The position numbers and the translations under genes are program-made. Below the pieces are notes generated by a model that was not told where the DNA came from, did not search any database, and was given only the letters and a program-made list of their open reading frames with translations. Source: Streptomyces sp. NBC_01335 (lineage in GTDB: Bacteria; Actinomycetota; Actinomycetes; Streptomycetales; Streptomycetaceae). Taken from it: a DNA stretch of 64,000 nt. Location of the stretch: assembly GCF_035953295.1 (NCBI RefSeq), contig NZ_CP108370.1, forward strand, positions 4,989,001 to 5,053,000, in the 5' to 3' direction. This document shows, one piece after another, positions 26,189 to 35,170 of this stretch; within the stretch, counting starts at the first letter, position 1; every line of letters starts with the position of its first letter.

Positions 26189-27448
26189 GTGAACCAGTTG
26201 AAGTCCCGCGCGTCCCTCGTCCACGCCGACGGTGAACCGGCCGGTGGCTCACCGGTACGGGCAGCCTCTCTGCCCGGCACGCTCTCCGAAGAGCTCCGGG
26301 CCGAGCTGATCGCCTTCCGCCGCGATCTCCACATGCATCCCGAGCTCGGCAACCAGGAGTTCCGCACCACCGCCGCCATCAAGGCGCGGCTGGAGCAGGC
26401 CGGGCTCGCCCCCCGTGTGCTCGCCACCGGCACGGGACTGATGTGCGACGTCGGGCGGTGGGACGGCGAGACGCCGATGCTGGCCCTGCGCGCGGACATC
26501 GACGCACTGCCCATCCCGGACGTCAAGACGGGCGTCCCCTACCGCTCCACCGTCCCCGACCGGGCGCACGCCTGCGGCCACGACGTGCACACCACCACCG
26601 TCCTCGGTGCCGGTCTGGTCCTCGCCGAGCTCGACCGCCGGGGCGAACTCCCGCACGCGGTCCGGCTGATCTTCCAGCCCGCCGAGGAGGTGCTGCCCGG
26701 CGGCGCCCCCGACGCCATCGAGTCCGGGGTGCTGGAGGGCGTCGGCCGGATCGTCGGCGTGCACTGCGACCCCAAGGTGGACGTCGGCAAGATCGGGCTG
26801 CGGATCGGGGCCATCACCTCCGCCTGCGACCGGCTGGAAGTCACCCTGGACGGCGCGGGCGGCCACACCGCCCGCCCGCACCTCACCACCGACCTGGTCA
26901 CCGCCGCCGCCCGCGTCGCCGTGGACGTGCCCGCGCTGCTCGCCCGCCGGGTCGACGCCCGCTCCGGTCTCGCCGTCACCTGGGGCCGGCTGCACACCGG
27001 GCACACCTGCAACGTGATCCCGCAGCACGCGGAGCTCTCCGGGACGGTCCGCTGCCTCGACCTGAAGGCCTGGCGCGACGCCCCCGACCTGGTGCACGCG
27101 GCCGTCGACGAGATCGCGACGACGCACGGCGCCAAGACCGTCATCAACTACGTCCGGGGCGTGCCGCCCGTCGTCAACGACGCGGCCTCCATCGGGCTGC
27201 TGGACGCCGCGATGACCGAGCGCCGCGGACCGTACGCGATCGAGGACACCGAGCAGAGCCTCGGCGGCGAGGACTTCTCCTGGTACCTGGAGCACGTGCC
27301 GGGTGCCATGGCCCGCCTCGGCGTCCGGGCGCACGGCGACACCCGGGGCCTGGACCTGCACCGGGGCGACTTCGACGTGGACGAGGAGGCGATCACCGTC
27401 GGGGTCGAGCTCTTCACCGCCGCCGCCCTGCTCAACGGCGCGAGGTAG
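26189..27448 (+). CDS. M20 family amidohydrolase (M20D type)
   Basis: 419 residues from GTG 26189. Metal-binding motifs of the family are visible: FRRDLHMHPELGNQE, ADIDALPI, the DRAHACGHDVHT block, FQPAEE and GGEDFSWYLEHVPG near the C terminus. The lid domain spans about residues 205-320. Relatives cleave N-acyl amino acids, hippurate or IAA conjugates, so the exact substrate is open. No signal peptide. Between the glycopolymer cluster and the nucleoside block with no clear link to either. Confidence 0.9.
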   Translation: MNQLKSRASLVHADGEPAGGSPVRAASLPGTLSEELRAELIAFRRDLHMHPELGNQEFRTTAAIKARLEQAGLAPRVLATGTGLMCDVGRWDGETPMLALRADIDALPIPDVKTGVPYRSTVPDRAHACGHDVHTTTVLGAGLVLAELDRRGELPHAVRLIFQPAEEVLPGGAPDAIESGVLEGVGRIVGVHCDPKVDVGKIGLRIGAITSACDRLEVTLDGAGGHTARPHLTTDLVTAAARVAVDVPALLARRVDARSGLAVTWGRLHTGHTCNVIPQHAELSGTVRCLDLKAWRDAPDLVHAAVDEIATTHGAKTVINYVRGVPPVVNDAASIGLLDAAMTERRGPYAIEDTEQSLGGEDFSWYLEHVPGAMARLGVRAHGDTRGLDLHRGDFDVDEEAITVGVELFTAAALLNGAR

Positions 27449-27797
27449 GGACCCGGGGGTGGCGGCCCCGGGTCACCCCGCAGGGGGCGTGGGGGCCGCG
27501 CCACATCACGTCCCCTTTCCGGGCGTTCCCGGCATGTTTCCCCCGGATGTCTCCCCGATGTCCACCGATGTCCCCATCGAGGGCCCCGGAGCCCGCCGAG
27601 GCCGACAGGGGCCCCTCGGGAGGGACATCCGTCCGAAATATGTCGGAGTGTCAGGTGGCGCGATGTGACCAGAACTCTTCACGACGATCCGATAACGACC
27701 GGTGAACGTGTCTTTAACTGACATCTACGCGCGTTACGATCGCGGCGAACCCAGCGCCGGAGTGGCGCTTTCGGTCAGGTTTTTAAGGAGCCTCCCA
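27449..27797. other. Intergenic region: terminator, short repeats and the bmp promoter
   Basis: ACCCGGGG (27451-27458) pairs with 27466-27473 just after the hydrolase. GATGTC is repeated three times around 27546-27570. The right end holds the promoter and operator of the nucleoside-binding protein. Confidence 0.6.
27724..27737. promoter_or_regulatory. Nucleoside-regulon operator, copy 1 (bmp promoter)
   Basis: TCTACGCGCGTTAC, 11 of 14 matches to the consensus TCTACGCGCGTAGA. It lies between a possible -35 (TTTAAC, 27713-27718) and -10 (TACGAT, 27735-27740), so bound repressor would block RNA polymerase. Confidence 0.65.
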
Positions 27798-28865
27798 GTG
27801 CGCCGGATCACCAGGATCGCCACCGTGGGCATTGCGTCCGCGGCTTTCGCGCTGTCCGTCACGGCTTGTGGCGGTAAGACGTCTTCCGAGGGCAGCAGCA
27901 GCAACAGCAGCAGCGGCTCGTCCTCCAGCGGCAAGACCGCCCTCGCCTACGACATCGGTGGCCGCGGCGACCAGTCGTTCAACGACGCCGCCTACGCGGG
28001 CCTGGAGAAGGCCACGAAGGAGCTCGGCTTCAAGGGCGTCGAGGCGGAGCCCTCCGAGGGCGAGAGCGACGCGGACAAGATCCAGCGCCTGACCGAGCTC
28101 GCGCGCGGCGGCAACAACCCGGTCATCGGTGTCGGCTTCGTCTACGCCAGCGCCATCGCCGAGGTCGCCGCGAAGTTCCCGAACACCACGTTCGGGATCA
28201 TCGACGACAGCTCGAAGCCCACCAAGAACACCGCGAACCTGGTCTTCAGCGAGGAGCAGGGCTCCTACCTCGCCGGCGTCGCCGCCGCCAAGGTCACCAA
28301 GACGAACACGGTCGGCTTCATCGGTGGTGTCGAGACCCCGCTGATCAAGAAGTTCGAGGCCGGTTACGTCCAGGGCGTCAAGGACACCAAGGCGGGCGTC
28401 AACGTCAAGGTCCAGTACCTGACCCAGCCGCCGGACTTCACGGGCTTCTCCAAGCCGGACCTCGGCAAGGCCGCCGCGCAGGGCCAGCTCGACGCCGGCG
28501 CCGACGTGATCTACTCCGCCGCCGGCCTCGCCGGTTCCGGCGCGATCGAGGTCACCTCCAAGGCCAAGAAGTGGTCCATCGGCGTCGACTCCGACCAGTA
28601 CAACCAGGCCGGCCTCGCCGACTACAAGGACTACATCCTGACGTCGGTCACCAAGGACGTCGCCGACTCGGTCTTCAACCTGATCAAGTCGGTCAAGGAC
28701 GGCAAGCCGGAGACCGGTGAGATCCGCGCCGGCCTGGACACGGACGGCGTGGGCCTCGCGGCCTCCAACCCGGCCTTCACCAAGATGACGGACGTCACCG
28801 CGGCGATCGAGAAGGCCAAGGCCGACATCATCGCCGGCAAGATCACGGTCAAGACCACCCCGTAA
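27798..28865 (+). CDS. BMP-family nucleoside-binding lipoprotein
   Basis: 355 residues from GTG 27798 with AAGGAG at 27785-27790. The signal peptide ends in the lipobox LSVTAC, followed by a Ser/Gly/Asn linker. The PBP1-Med fold follows: ALAYDIGGRGDQSFNDAAY at its start, then FVYASAIAEVAAKFPNTTF, FIGGVETPLIKKFEAGYVQG, and WSIGVDSDQYNQAG in the hinge region. Relatives (BmpA/PnrA, BmpA of lactococci) bind purine or other nucleosides and feed the ABC transporter encoded next. A strong hairpin follows, so it is probably made in excess of the membrane parts. Confidence 0.93.
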   Translation: MRRITRIATVGIASAAFALSVTACGGKTSSEGSSSNSSSGSSSSGKTALAYDIGGRGDQSFNDAAYAGLEKATKELGFKGVEAEPSEGESDADKIQRLTELARGGNNPVIGVGFVYASAIAEVAAKFPNTTFGIIDDSSKPTKNTANLVFSEEQGSYLAGVAAAKVTKTNTVGFIGGVETPLIKKFEAGYVQGVKDTKAGVNVKVQYLTQPPDFTGFSKPDLGKAAAQGQLDAGADVIYSAAGLAGSGAIEVTSKAKKWSIGVDSDQYNQAGLADYKDYILTSVTKDVADSVFNLIKSVKDGKPETGEIRAGLDTDGVGLAASNPAFTKMTDVTAAIEKAKADIIAGKITVKTTP

Positions 28866-28872
28866 CGACCAC

Positions 28873-28911
28873 ACCCGCGAGGGGCGGCGGACCCCGCCGC
28901 CCCTCGCGGGT
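28873..28911 (+). terminator. Strong hairpin after bmp (terminator or attenuator)
   Basis: 18-bp perfect stem (28873-28890 with 28894-28911), 3-nt loop, 7 bp after the stop. It likely lowers expression of the downstream transporter genes relative to the binding protein. Confidence 0.75.
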
Positions 28912-28988
28912 GCGCTCGTCGGCACTCGGGCGTGCCCTTCGCGGGTGCGCTCGTCAGCGCCCGGTGTGCCCGTCACGGGTGCGCCCGT
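28904..28988. repeat. Three imperfect direct repeats (TCGCGGGTGCGCTCGT)
   Basis: Copies at 28904-28919, 28939-28954 and 28973-28988, spaced 35 and 34 bp. The first two are identical, the third has two changes. The first overlaps the hairpin's right arm. Confidence 0.75.
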
Positions 28989-29266
28989 AAGTGCTCGGGC
29001 GCGGAACCCTATGATTCCGGGACCGGGGAGAACGGCGCACGCCGTCCCCCTCGGCCCCGGATCGCGTTCCGCCGTCCGGGATCTTTCTGTTCGGCAACGC
29101 TACGCGTACAGGGCCCGTATCGAGTTCCGGGCCGGGTTCGGCCCCGAACTCGACACAGACCCCTGAGCACCCTCGGGCGCGGTAGCTTCGCCCCGGCCCC
29201 TGCTCGTACGGCCCCGTCATCCCCGGCAGCCGTGCTCCGCTCCTTCCCCGCCAAGGAGAGTGCGTC

Positions 29267-30826
29267 ATCAACGCGTCCAGCCCTCCTGCCGTTGAAATCC
29301 GCGGCATCACCAAGCGCTTCCCCGGCGTCGTCGCCAACCACGACATCGACATCACCGTCGCCAAGGGCACCGTGCACGCGCTCATCGGCGAGAACGGCGC
29401 CGGCAAGTCGACCCTGATGAAGATCCTCTACGGCATGCAGAAGCCGGACGAGGGCACCATCGCGATCGACGGAGAGACCGTCACCTTCAGCAGCCCCGCC
29501 GACGCCATCGCGCGCGGGGTCGGCATGGTCCACCAGCACTTCATGCTCGCCGACAACCTCTCCGTGCTGGAGAACGTCGTGCTCGGCGCGGAGAAGCTGC
29601 ACGGCATCGGCGGCGCGGCCCGCCGGAAGATCCTGGAGATCTCCGACGCCTACGGTCTCAGCGTCCGCCCCGACGTCCTCGTCGAGGACCTCGGCGTCGC
29701 CGACCGCCAGCGGGTGGAGATCCTCAAGGTCCTCTACCGGGGCGCCCGCACCCTCATCCTCGACGAGCCCACCGCGGTGCTCGTCCCGCAGGAGGTCGAC
29801 GCGCTCTTCGCCAACCTCCGCGAGCTCAAGGCCGAGGGCCTGACCGTCATCTTCATCTCGCACAAGCTCGGCGAGGTGCTCTCCGTCGCCGACGAGATCA
29901 CCGTCATCCGCCGGGGCACCACCGTCGGCACCGCCGACCCGCGCACCGCGACGACCAAGCAGCTCGCCGAGCTGATGGTCGGCAGCGAGCTGCCCTCGCC
30001 GGAGACCCGCGAGTCGACCGTCACCGACGTGCCCATGCTCACCGTCGACGCCCTGCGGCTCACCGCGACCGACTCCGACGGCGTGATCCGCGAGGTCCTC
30101 GACGGCATCGGCTTCACCATCCACAAGGGCGAGGTCCTCGGCATCGCCGGTGTCGAGGGCAACGGCCAGAGCGAGCTGATCGAGGCGCTCACCGGCCTGC
30201 GCGACCCGGACGCCGGGACCATCACCCTGGACGGCGCCGACATCTCGCACGTCTCGACCCGCAAGCGCCGCGAGGGCGGCCTCGGCGTCATCCCCGAGGA
30301 CCGTCACCGCCACGGGCTGCTGCTGGAGTCCCCGCTCTGGGAGAACCGCATCCTCGGCCACGTCACCGAGAAGCCCAACAGCCGGGGCGTCTTCCTCGAC
30401 CTGAAGGCCGCCCGCACCGACACCGAGCGGATCGTGCGCGAGTACGACGTACGCACCCCCGGGATCGACGTCACCGCGGCCTCCCTCTCCGGTGGTAACC
30501 AGCAGAAGCTGATCGTCGGCCGCGAGATGAGCCACCGGCCGAAGCTGCTCATCGCCGCCCACCCCACCCGCGGTGTGGACGTCGGCGCGCAGGCGCAGAT
30601 CTGGGACCAGATCCGCGAAGCGCGCCGCGAGGGCCTCGCGGTGCTCCTCATCTCGGCCGACCTGGACGAGCTGATCGGCCTGTCCGACACGCTGCGCGTC
30701 ATGTACCGGGGCCGGCTGGTCGCGGACGCCGACCCCGCGAGCATCACGCCGGAGGAGCTGGGTACCGCCATGACCGGCGCGGCCTCCGGCCACATCGCGC
30801 ACGACGAGAACGGTGAGAGCCGATGA
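29267..30826 (+). CDS. Nucleoside ABC transporter ATPase (two fused ABC domains), apparent ATC start
   Basis: 519 residues if translation begins at ATC 29267. The first domain has Walker A GENGAGKST and Walker B TLILDEPTA. The second has a degenerate Walker A (GVEGNGQSEL), signature LSGGNQQK and PTRGVD, as in RbsA-like and BMP-linked transporters. The first in-frame ATG/GTG/TTG is GTG 29372, which would remove the first ~35 residues including VEIRGITKRFPGVVANHDID, needed for the nucleotide fold. AAGGAGAG lies 6 bases before the ATC, so ATC (or GTC 29264) seems to be the real start, unless a base is misread. It overlaps the next gene (ATGA). Confidence 0.85.
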   Translation: MNASSPPAVEIRGITKRFPGVVANHDIDITVAKGTVHALIGENGAGKSTLMKILYGMQKPDEGTIAIDGETVTFSSPADAIARGVGMVHQHFMLADNLSVLENVVLGAEKLHGIGGAARRKILEISDAYGLSVRPDVLVEDLGVADRQRVEILKVLYRGARTLILDEPTAVLVPQEVDALFANLRELKAEGLTVIFISHKLGEVLSVADEITVIRRGTTVGTADPRTATTKQLAELMVGSELPSPETRESTVTDVPMLTVDALRLTATDSDGVIREVLDGIGFTIHKGEVLGIAGVEGNGQSELIEALTGLRDPDAGTITLDGADISHVSTRKRREGGLGVIPEDRHRHGLLLESPLWENRILGHVTEKPNSRGVFLDLKAARTDTERIVREYDVRTPGIDVTAASLSGGNQQKLIVGREMSHRPKLLIAAHPTRGVDVGAQAQIWDQIREARREGLAVLLISADLDELIGLSDTLRVMYRGRLVADADPASITPEELGTAMTGAASGHIAHDENGESR

Positions 30827-31935
30827 AGAAGTTCGACAGGGACCGGCTGCTCCTGGGCATCGCCGGCCCGGCGCTCGCCCTGGTGGTGGCGTTCCTGCTC
30901 ACCGCGCTGGTGCTGCTGCTCTCCGGAAACAGCCCCTTCGAGCCGTTCCGGCTGATGTTCGACAACGCCCAGTACGTCGACGTACAGGTGCTGATCGTCA
31001 ACCAGACCGGCACCTACTACCTCGCCGCGCTCGCCGTCGCCGTCGGGTTCCGGATGAACCTGTTCAACATCGGCGTCGACGGCCAGTACCGGCTCGCCGC
31101 GATGGTCGCGGCCGTGGTCGGTGCCTCGGTGACCCTGCCGGGCCCGCTGCACATCCTGCTGATCCTCGTCACCGCGATGGCGGTCGGCGCGTTCTGGTCC
31201 GGCATCGCAGGCCTTCTCAAGACCCTGCGGGGCGTGAGCGAGGTCGTCTCCACGATCATGCTGAACGCCATCGCGACCAGCCTGATCGCCTGGCTGATCC
31301 TGACGGACAACTTCGGTGTCCAGGCGGCCGGCTCCAACGACCTCAACACCGGCGAGATCGCCTCCTCCGGCTGGTTCCCCGGCCTGGACGCGGGCGACGG
31401 CGGCACGATCTACGGCTTCACCTTCGTGGCCTTCGCGCTCGGCGTCGTCTACTGGTTCACCCTCGGCCGCACCCGCTTCGGCTTCGACCTGCGCGCCACC
31501 GGCGCCAGCGAGAGCGCCGCCCGGGCCAGCGGTGTCGACGCCAAGCGGATGGTGCTGACGGCCATGCTGATCTCCGGCGCCGTCGCCGGTCTGGTCGGCA
31601 TGCCGATCCTGCTCGGCCAGAGCCACACGTACAACCTCAGCTTCCCGGCCGGGGTCGGCTTCATGGGCATCACCGTCGCCCTGCTCGGCCGCAACAACCC
31701 GGTCGGCATGTTCTTCGCCGCCCTGCTGATGTCCTTCCTGGAGAAGACCTCCGCCTCCCTGGACCAGTACGGGTACCCGCAGGAGATCGCCATGATCATG
31801 CAGGGGCTGATCGTGATCTCCGTCGTCGTCTCCTACGAACTTGTCCGCCAGTACGGGCTCCGCCGACAGCAGCAGAAGGTCGGCGAGGAACTCGCCGCCC
31901 AGGCCCGCGAGAACCGTGAGGGAGCAGCGGCATGA
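30823..31935 (+). CDS. Nucleoside ABC transporter permease 1
   Basis: 370 residues, BPD_transp_2 family (branched-chain/ribose/nucleoside type). About nine membrane helices are visible. Family motifs include FNIGVDGQYRLAAM near residue 82 and GVSEVVSTIMLNAIA in the coupling loop. The hydrophilic C terminus is Gln/Glu-rich. Overlaps the ATPase gene and the second permease by four bases each, so the three are made in a fixed ratio. Confidence 0.93.
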   Translation: MKKFDRDRLLLGIAGPALALVVAFLLTALVLLLSGNSPFEPFRLMFDNAQYVDVQVLIVNQTGTYYLAALAVAVGFRMNLFNIGVDGQYRLAAMVAAVVGASVTLPGPLHILLILVTAMAVGAFWSGIAGLLKTLRGVSEVVSTIMLNAIATSLIAWLILTDNFGVQAAGSNDLNTGEIASSGWFPGLDAGDGGTIYGFTFVAFALGVVYWFTLGRTRFGFDLRATGASESAARASGVDAKRMVLTAMLISGAVAGLVGMPILLGQSHTYNLSFPAGVGFMGITVALLGRNNPVGMFFAALLMSFLEKTSASLDQYGYPQEIAMIMQGLIVISVVVSYELVRQYGLRRQQQKVGEELAAQARENREGAAA

Positions 31936-33200
31936 GCACCGTCCCGACGACGTCCACCGCCACCACCGCGCCCGGCAAGAGCGGCGGCCGGCGCACGCTG
32001 AGCCTGCCGGTCGTCCTCCTGATCGCCGCGGCAGGTCTGGCGCTCTTCTCCCTGACCCGCGTCATCAGCGGCGCGGACGACCTGACCTCGATCGGCCAGG
32101 TGTCCGGCGCGCTCCAGCTCGCCGTGCCGATCGGCCTCGCCGGACTCGGCGGGCTGTGGGCCGAACGTGCCGGTGTCGTCAACATCGGCCTCGAAGGCAT
32201 GATGATCCTCGGCACCTGGTTCGGTGCCTGGGCCGGCTACCAGTGGGGCCCGTGGACCGGTGTCCTGATGGGCATCGTGGGCGGCGCCCTCGGCGGCCTG
32301 CTGCACGCGGTGATGACCGTGACGTTCAAGGTCAACCACATCGTCTCCGGTGTGGCGATCAACATCCTCGCGGTCGGCGTCACCCGCTACCTGTCGAACT
32401 ACACCTTCGCCGAGGCGGAGGGCGGTTCCTCCAAGCAGTCCCCGCGCATCGGCGAGATCACCGACATCACGATCCCCGGGCTCTCCGACTGGATGGCCGA
32501 CCTCCAGGCCCACCACTGGTTCTTCGTCTCGGACCTCGCCGGGATCATCGGCGGTGTGGTCACCCACCTGTCGCTGCTGACGGTGGTGGCGCTGCTGCTG
32601 GTCCCGGGCACCTGGTGGGTGCTCTGGCGCACCGCCTTCGGCCTGCGCCTGCGCTCCTGCGGCGAGAACCCGGTGGCCGCCGAGTCGCTCGGCGTCAACG
32701 TCTACACGTACAAGTACATCGCCGTCGCCGTCTCCGGCGGGCTCGCGGGCCTGGCGGGTGCGTTCCTCGCGATCGTCTCCACCGGCATCTACCAGGAGGG
32801 CCAGACCGGCGGGCGCGGCTACATCGGTCTCGCCGCGATGATCTTCGGCAACTGGATGCCCGGCGGCATGGCGCTGGGCGCCGGGCTCTTCGGCTTCACC
32901 GACAGCCTCAAGCTGCGCGGCGGTGCCGAGAACGTCCACGCGGTGCTGCTCTTCCTGGCGATCCTGCTGGTCGCCGCGGTGATCTGGCAGCTCGTGCGGC
33001 GTAAGTACGTCGGCGCGGCCGTCTCGGCGGTCTTCTCCGCCGGGCTCTTCGTCTGGTACGCGCTCACCGACGAGGTGCCCAGCCAGTTCGTGGACGCCGC
33101 CCCGTACGTGGCGACGCTGCTGGTCCTCGCGCTCTCCGCGCAGCGGCTGCGGATGCCCAAGGCGGACGGCATGCCGTACTTCAAGGGCCAGGGCAAGTGA
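31932..33200 (+). CDS. Nucleoside ABC transporter permease 2
   Basis: 422 residues, same family as permease 1, together forming the transmembrane heterodimer. Motifs: VNIGLEGMMILGTWFGAW, NHIVSGVAINILAVG (coupling helix), GENPVAAESLGVNV and RGYIGLAAMIFGNWMPGG. Its stop overlaps the GTG start of the cytidine deaminase gene, tying uptake to the first catabolic step. Confidence 0.93.
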   Translation: MSTVPTTSTATTAPGKSGGRRTLSLPVVLLIAAAGLALFSLTRVISGADDLTSIGQVSGALQLAVPIGLAGLGGLWAERAGVVNIGLEGMMILGTWFGAWAGYQWGPWTGVLMGIVGGALGGLLHAVMTVTFKVNHIVSGVAINILAVGVTRYLSNYTFAEAEGGSSKQSPRIGEITDITIPGLSDWMADLQAHHWFFVSDLAGIIGGVVTHLSLLTVVALLLVPGTWWVLWRTAFGLRLRSCGENPVAAESLGVNVYTYKYIAVAVSGGLAGLAGAFLAIVSTGIYQEGQTGGRGYIGLAAMIFGNWMPGGMALGAGLFGFTDSLKLRGGAENVHAVLLFLAILLVAAVIWQLVRRKYVGAAVSAVFSAGLFVWYALTDEVPSQFVDAAPYVATLLVLALSAQRLRMPKADGMPYFKGQGK

Positions 33201-33598
33201 CGACCCCGGCGGCCGCGGCCGACTGGGAAGGGCTGCGGAAGGTGGCCCGGGAGGCGATGTCCCGGGCGTACGCCCCGTATTCCGGCTACCCGGTCGGTGC
33301 CGCGGCCCTGGTCGACGACGGCCGCACCGTCGCCGGCTGCAACGTCGAGAACGCCTCGTACGGCATCGGCCTCTGCGCCGAGTGCGGGCTGGTCTCCGAA
33401 CTCGTCGCCGGTGGCGGCGGCCGGCTGACCCACTTCACCTGCGTGGACGGCTCGGGCGAGATCCTGGTGCCGTGCGGCCGGTGCCGCCAGCTGCTGTACG
33501 AGTTCGGGGGACCGGACCTCGTCCTGGAGACCCCGGACGGGCTGCGCACCCTCGACGAGATGCTGCCCCAGGCGTTCGGCCCGCAGAACCTGGCCTGA
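33197..33598 (+). CDS. cdd: Cytidine deaminase
   Basis: 133 residues, the short tetrameric class. It converts cytidine and deoxycytidine to uridine and deoxyuridine. Zinc and catalytic residues are in LCAECGL (Cys and Glu) and PCGRCRQ. NVENASYG binds the ribose. GTG start at 33197 overlaps the permease stop, so imported cytidine is deaminated by a co-translated enzyme. A terminator follows. Confidence 0.96.
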   Translation: MTTPAAAADWEGLRKVAREAMSRAYAPYSGYPVGAAALVDDGRTVAGCNVENASYGIGLCAECGLVSELVAGGGGRLTHFTCVDGSGEILVPCGRCRQLLYEFGGPDLVLETPDGLRTLDEMLPQAFGPQNLA

Positions 33599-33619
33599 GG
33601 CCGGGCGTCCCTCAACTCC

Positions 33620-33650
33620 GGTGGCCCTCCCGCGCGTCGGGAGGGCCACC
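33620..33650 (+). terminator. Terminator after cdd
   Basis: 13-bp perfect stem (33620-33632 with 33638-33650), 5-nt loop. Confidence 0.75.
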
Positions 33651-33663
33651 TCCGTGTCTCACC

Positions 33664-33677
33664 TCTATGCGCGTAGA
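33664..33677. promoter_or_regulatory. Nucleoside-regulon operator, copy 2 (deoA promoter)
   Basis: TCTATGCGCGTAGA, 13 of 14 matches. It overlaps a -10 box TAGAGT (33674-33679). Confidence 0.75.
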
Positions 33678-33751
33678 GTCGGGCGGGTCCGTCCCCTTGC
33701 CCCGCGCGACCCGCGCCCTCATGATCGAGCTCCCCTGCCGGAAGGAATCCC

Positions 33752-35029
33752 ATGGACGCCATCTCCGTCATCCGCACCAAGCGGGACCGCGGCGAACTGA
33801 CCCCCGAACAGATCGACTGGGTCATCGACGCGTACACCCGCGGCGAGGTCGCGGACGAGCAGATGTCCGCCCTGGCCATGGCGATCCTGCTGAACGGCAT
33901 GAACCGTACGGAGATCGCCCGCTGGACCGCCGCGATGATCGCCTCCGGCGAGCGGATGGACTTCTCCGCGCTCTCCCGCCCCACCACCGACAAGCACTCC
34001 ACCGGTGGCGTCGGCGACAAGATCACCCTGCCGCTCGCCCCCTTGGTCGCCGCCTGCGGCGCGGCCGTCCCGCAGCTCAGCGGCCGGGGCCTCGGCCACA
34101 CCGGCGGCACCCTCGACAAGCTGGAGTCCATCCCCGGCTGGCGCGCCCACCTCTCCAACGAGGAGATGCTCAGCGTCCTCGACACCACCGGCGCCGTCAT
34201 CTGCGCGGCGGGCGACGGCCTCGCCCCCGCCGACAAGAAGCTCTACGCGCTCCGCGACGTCACCGGCACCGTCGAGGCGATCCCGCTGATCGCCAGCTCG
34301 ATCATGTCGAAGAAGATCGCCGAGGGCACCGGGGCACTGGTCCTCGACGTGAAGGTCGGCAGCGGCGCCTTCATGAAGACCATCGAGGACGCCCGCGAAC
34401 TCGCCTCCACCATGGTCGCCCTCGGCACCGACAGCGGCGTCCGCACGGTCGCCCTGCTCACCGACATGTCCACCCCCCTCGGTCTCACGGCGGGCAACGC
34501 CCTGGAGGTCCGCGAGTCCGTCGAGGTGCTGGCCGGCGGCGGACCCGAGGACGTCGTCGCCCTCACCCTGGCGCTCGCCCGCGAGATGCTCGACGCGGCG
34601 GGCCTCAAGGACGCCGACCCCGAGAAGGCGCTCGCCGACGGCTCCGCGATGGACGTCTGGCGCCGCATGATCTCCGCCCAGGGCGGCGACCCGGACGCGG
34701 CCCTCCCGGTCGCCCGCGAGCGGCACGTCGTCACCGCCCCGGCCTCCGGCGTGCTCACCCGGCTCGACGCGTACGACATCGGTATCGCCGCCTGGCGCCT
34801 CGGCGCGGGCCGCGCCCGCAAGGAGGACGCGGTGCAGGCGGGAGCCGGCGTCGAGCTGCACGCCAAGCCCGGCGACACCGTCACCGCGGGCCAGCCGCTG
34901 CTGACCCTGCACACGGACACCCCGGAGAAGTTCTCCTACGCCCTCGACGCGCTGCCGGGCGCGTACGACATCGCCCCGGCCGGTACGGACTTCACCGCGT
35001 CCCCCGTGGTGCGCGAGCGCATCGCGTAA
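33752..35029 (+). CDS. deoA: Thymidine/pyrimidine-nucleoside phosphorylase
   Basis: 425 residues. It splits thymidine or uridine with phosphate to the base and (deoxy)ribose-1-phosphate. The family signature is complete: KHSTGGVGDKITLPLAPLVA near residue 80, SGRGLGHTGGTLDKLE, and KVGSGAFMKT. The start ATG has GGAAGGA upstream. It is transcribed from its own promoter, set off from cdd by a terminator, with the regulon operator over its -10. Confidence 0.96.
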   Translation: MDAISVIRTKRDRGELTPEQIDWVIDAYTRGEVADEQMSALAMAILLNGMNRTEIARWTAAMIASGERMDFSALSRPTTDKHSTGGVGDKITLPLAPLVAACGAAVPQLSGRGLGHTGGTLDKLESIPGWRAHLSNEEMLSVLDTTGAVICAAGDGLAPADKKLYALRDVTGTVEAIPLIASSIMSKKIAEGTGALVLDVKVGSGAFMKTIEDARELASTMVALGTDSGVRTVALLTDMSTPLGLTAGNALEVRESVEVLAGGGPEDVVALTLALAREMLDAAGLKDADPEKALADGSAMDVWRRMISAQGGDPDAALPVARERHVVTAPASGVLTRLDAYDIGIAAWRLGAGRARKEDAVQAGAGVELHAKPGDTVTAGQPLLTLHTDTPEKFSYALDALPGAYDIAPAGTDFTASPVVRERIA

Positions 35030-35049
35030 CGCGCGCCGGTTCACGCGGC

Positions 35050-35093
35050 GGCGGCCCGCCGGTACGGATCTCCCCGTACCGGCGGGCCGCCGT
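35050..35093 (+). terminator. Terminator of deoA
   Basis: 19-bp perfect stem (35050-35068 with 35075-35093), followed by TCTTCGT. Confidence 0.8.
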
Positions 35094-35170
35094 CTTCGTC
35101 GTGTGCGGGGCCCCGGGCGGGGGAACCGGTCCGCCGCGCACCGATGAGTTGTGGCGGCGGGGACGGTCTC

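Larger units (their letters stand above)
28866..29266. other. 401-bp intergenic region with hairpins and repeats
   Basis: Between the binding protein and its ATPase gene. Contains an 18-bp perfect hairpin (28873-28911), three ~35-bp direct repeats (28904-28988) and a second hairpin (29120-29153, 13 of 14 pairs). The ribosome site of the ATPase gene is AAGGAGAG at 29253-29260. Confidence 0.7.
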
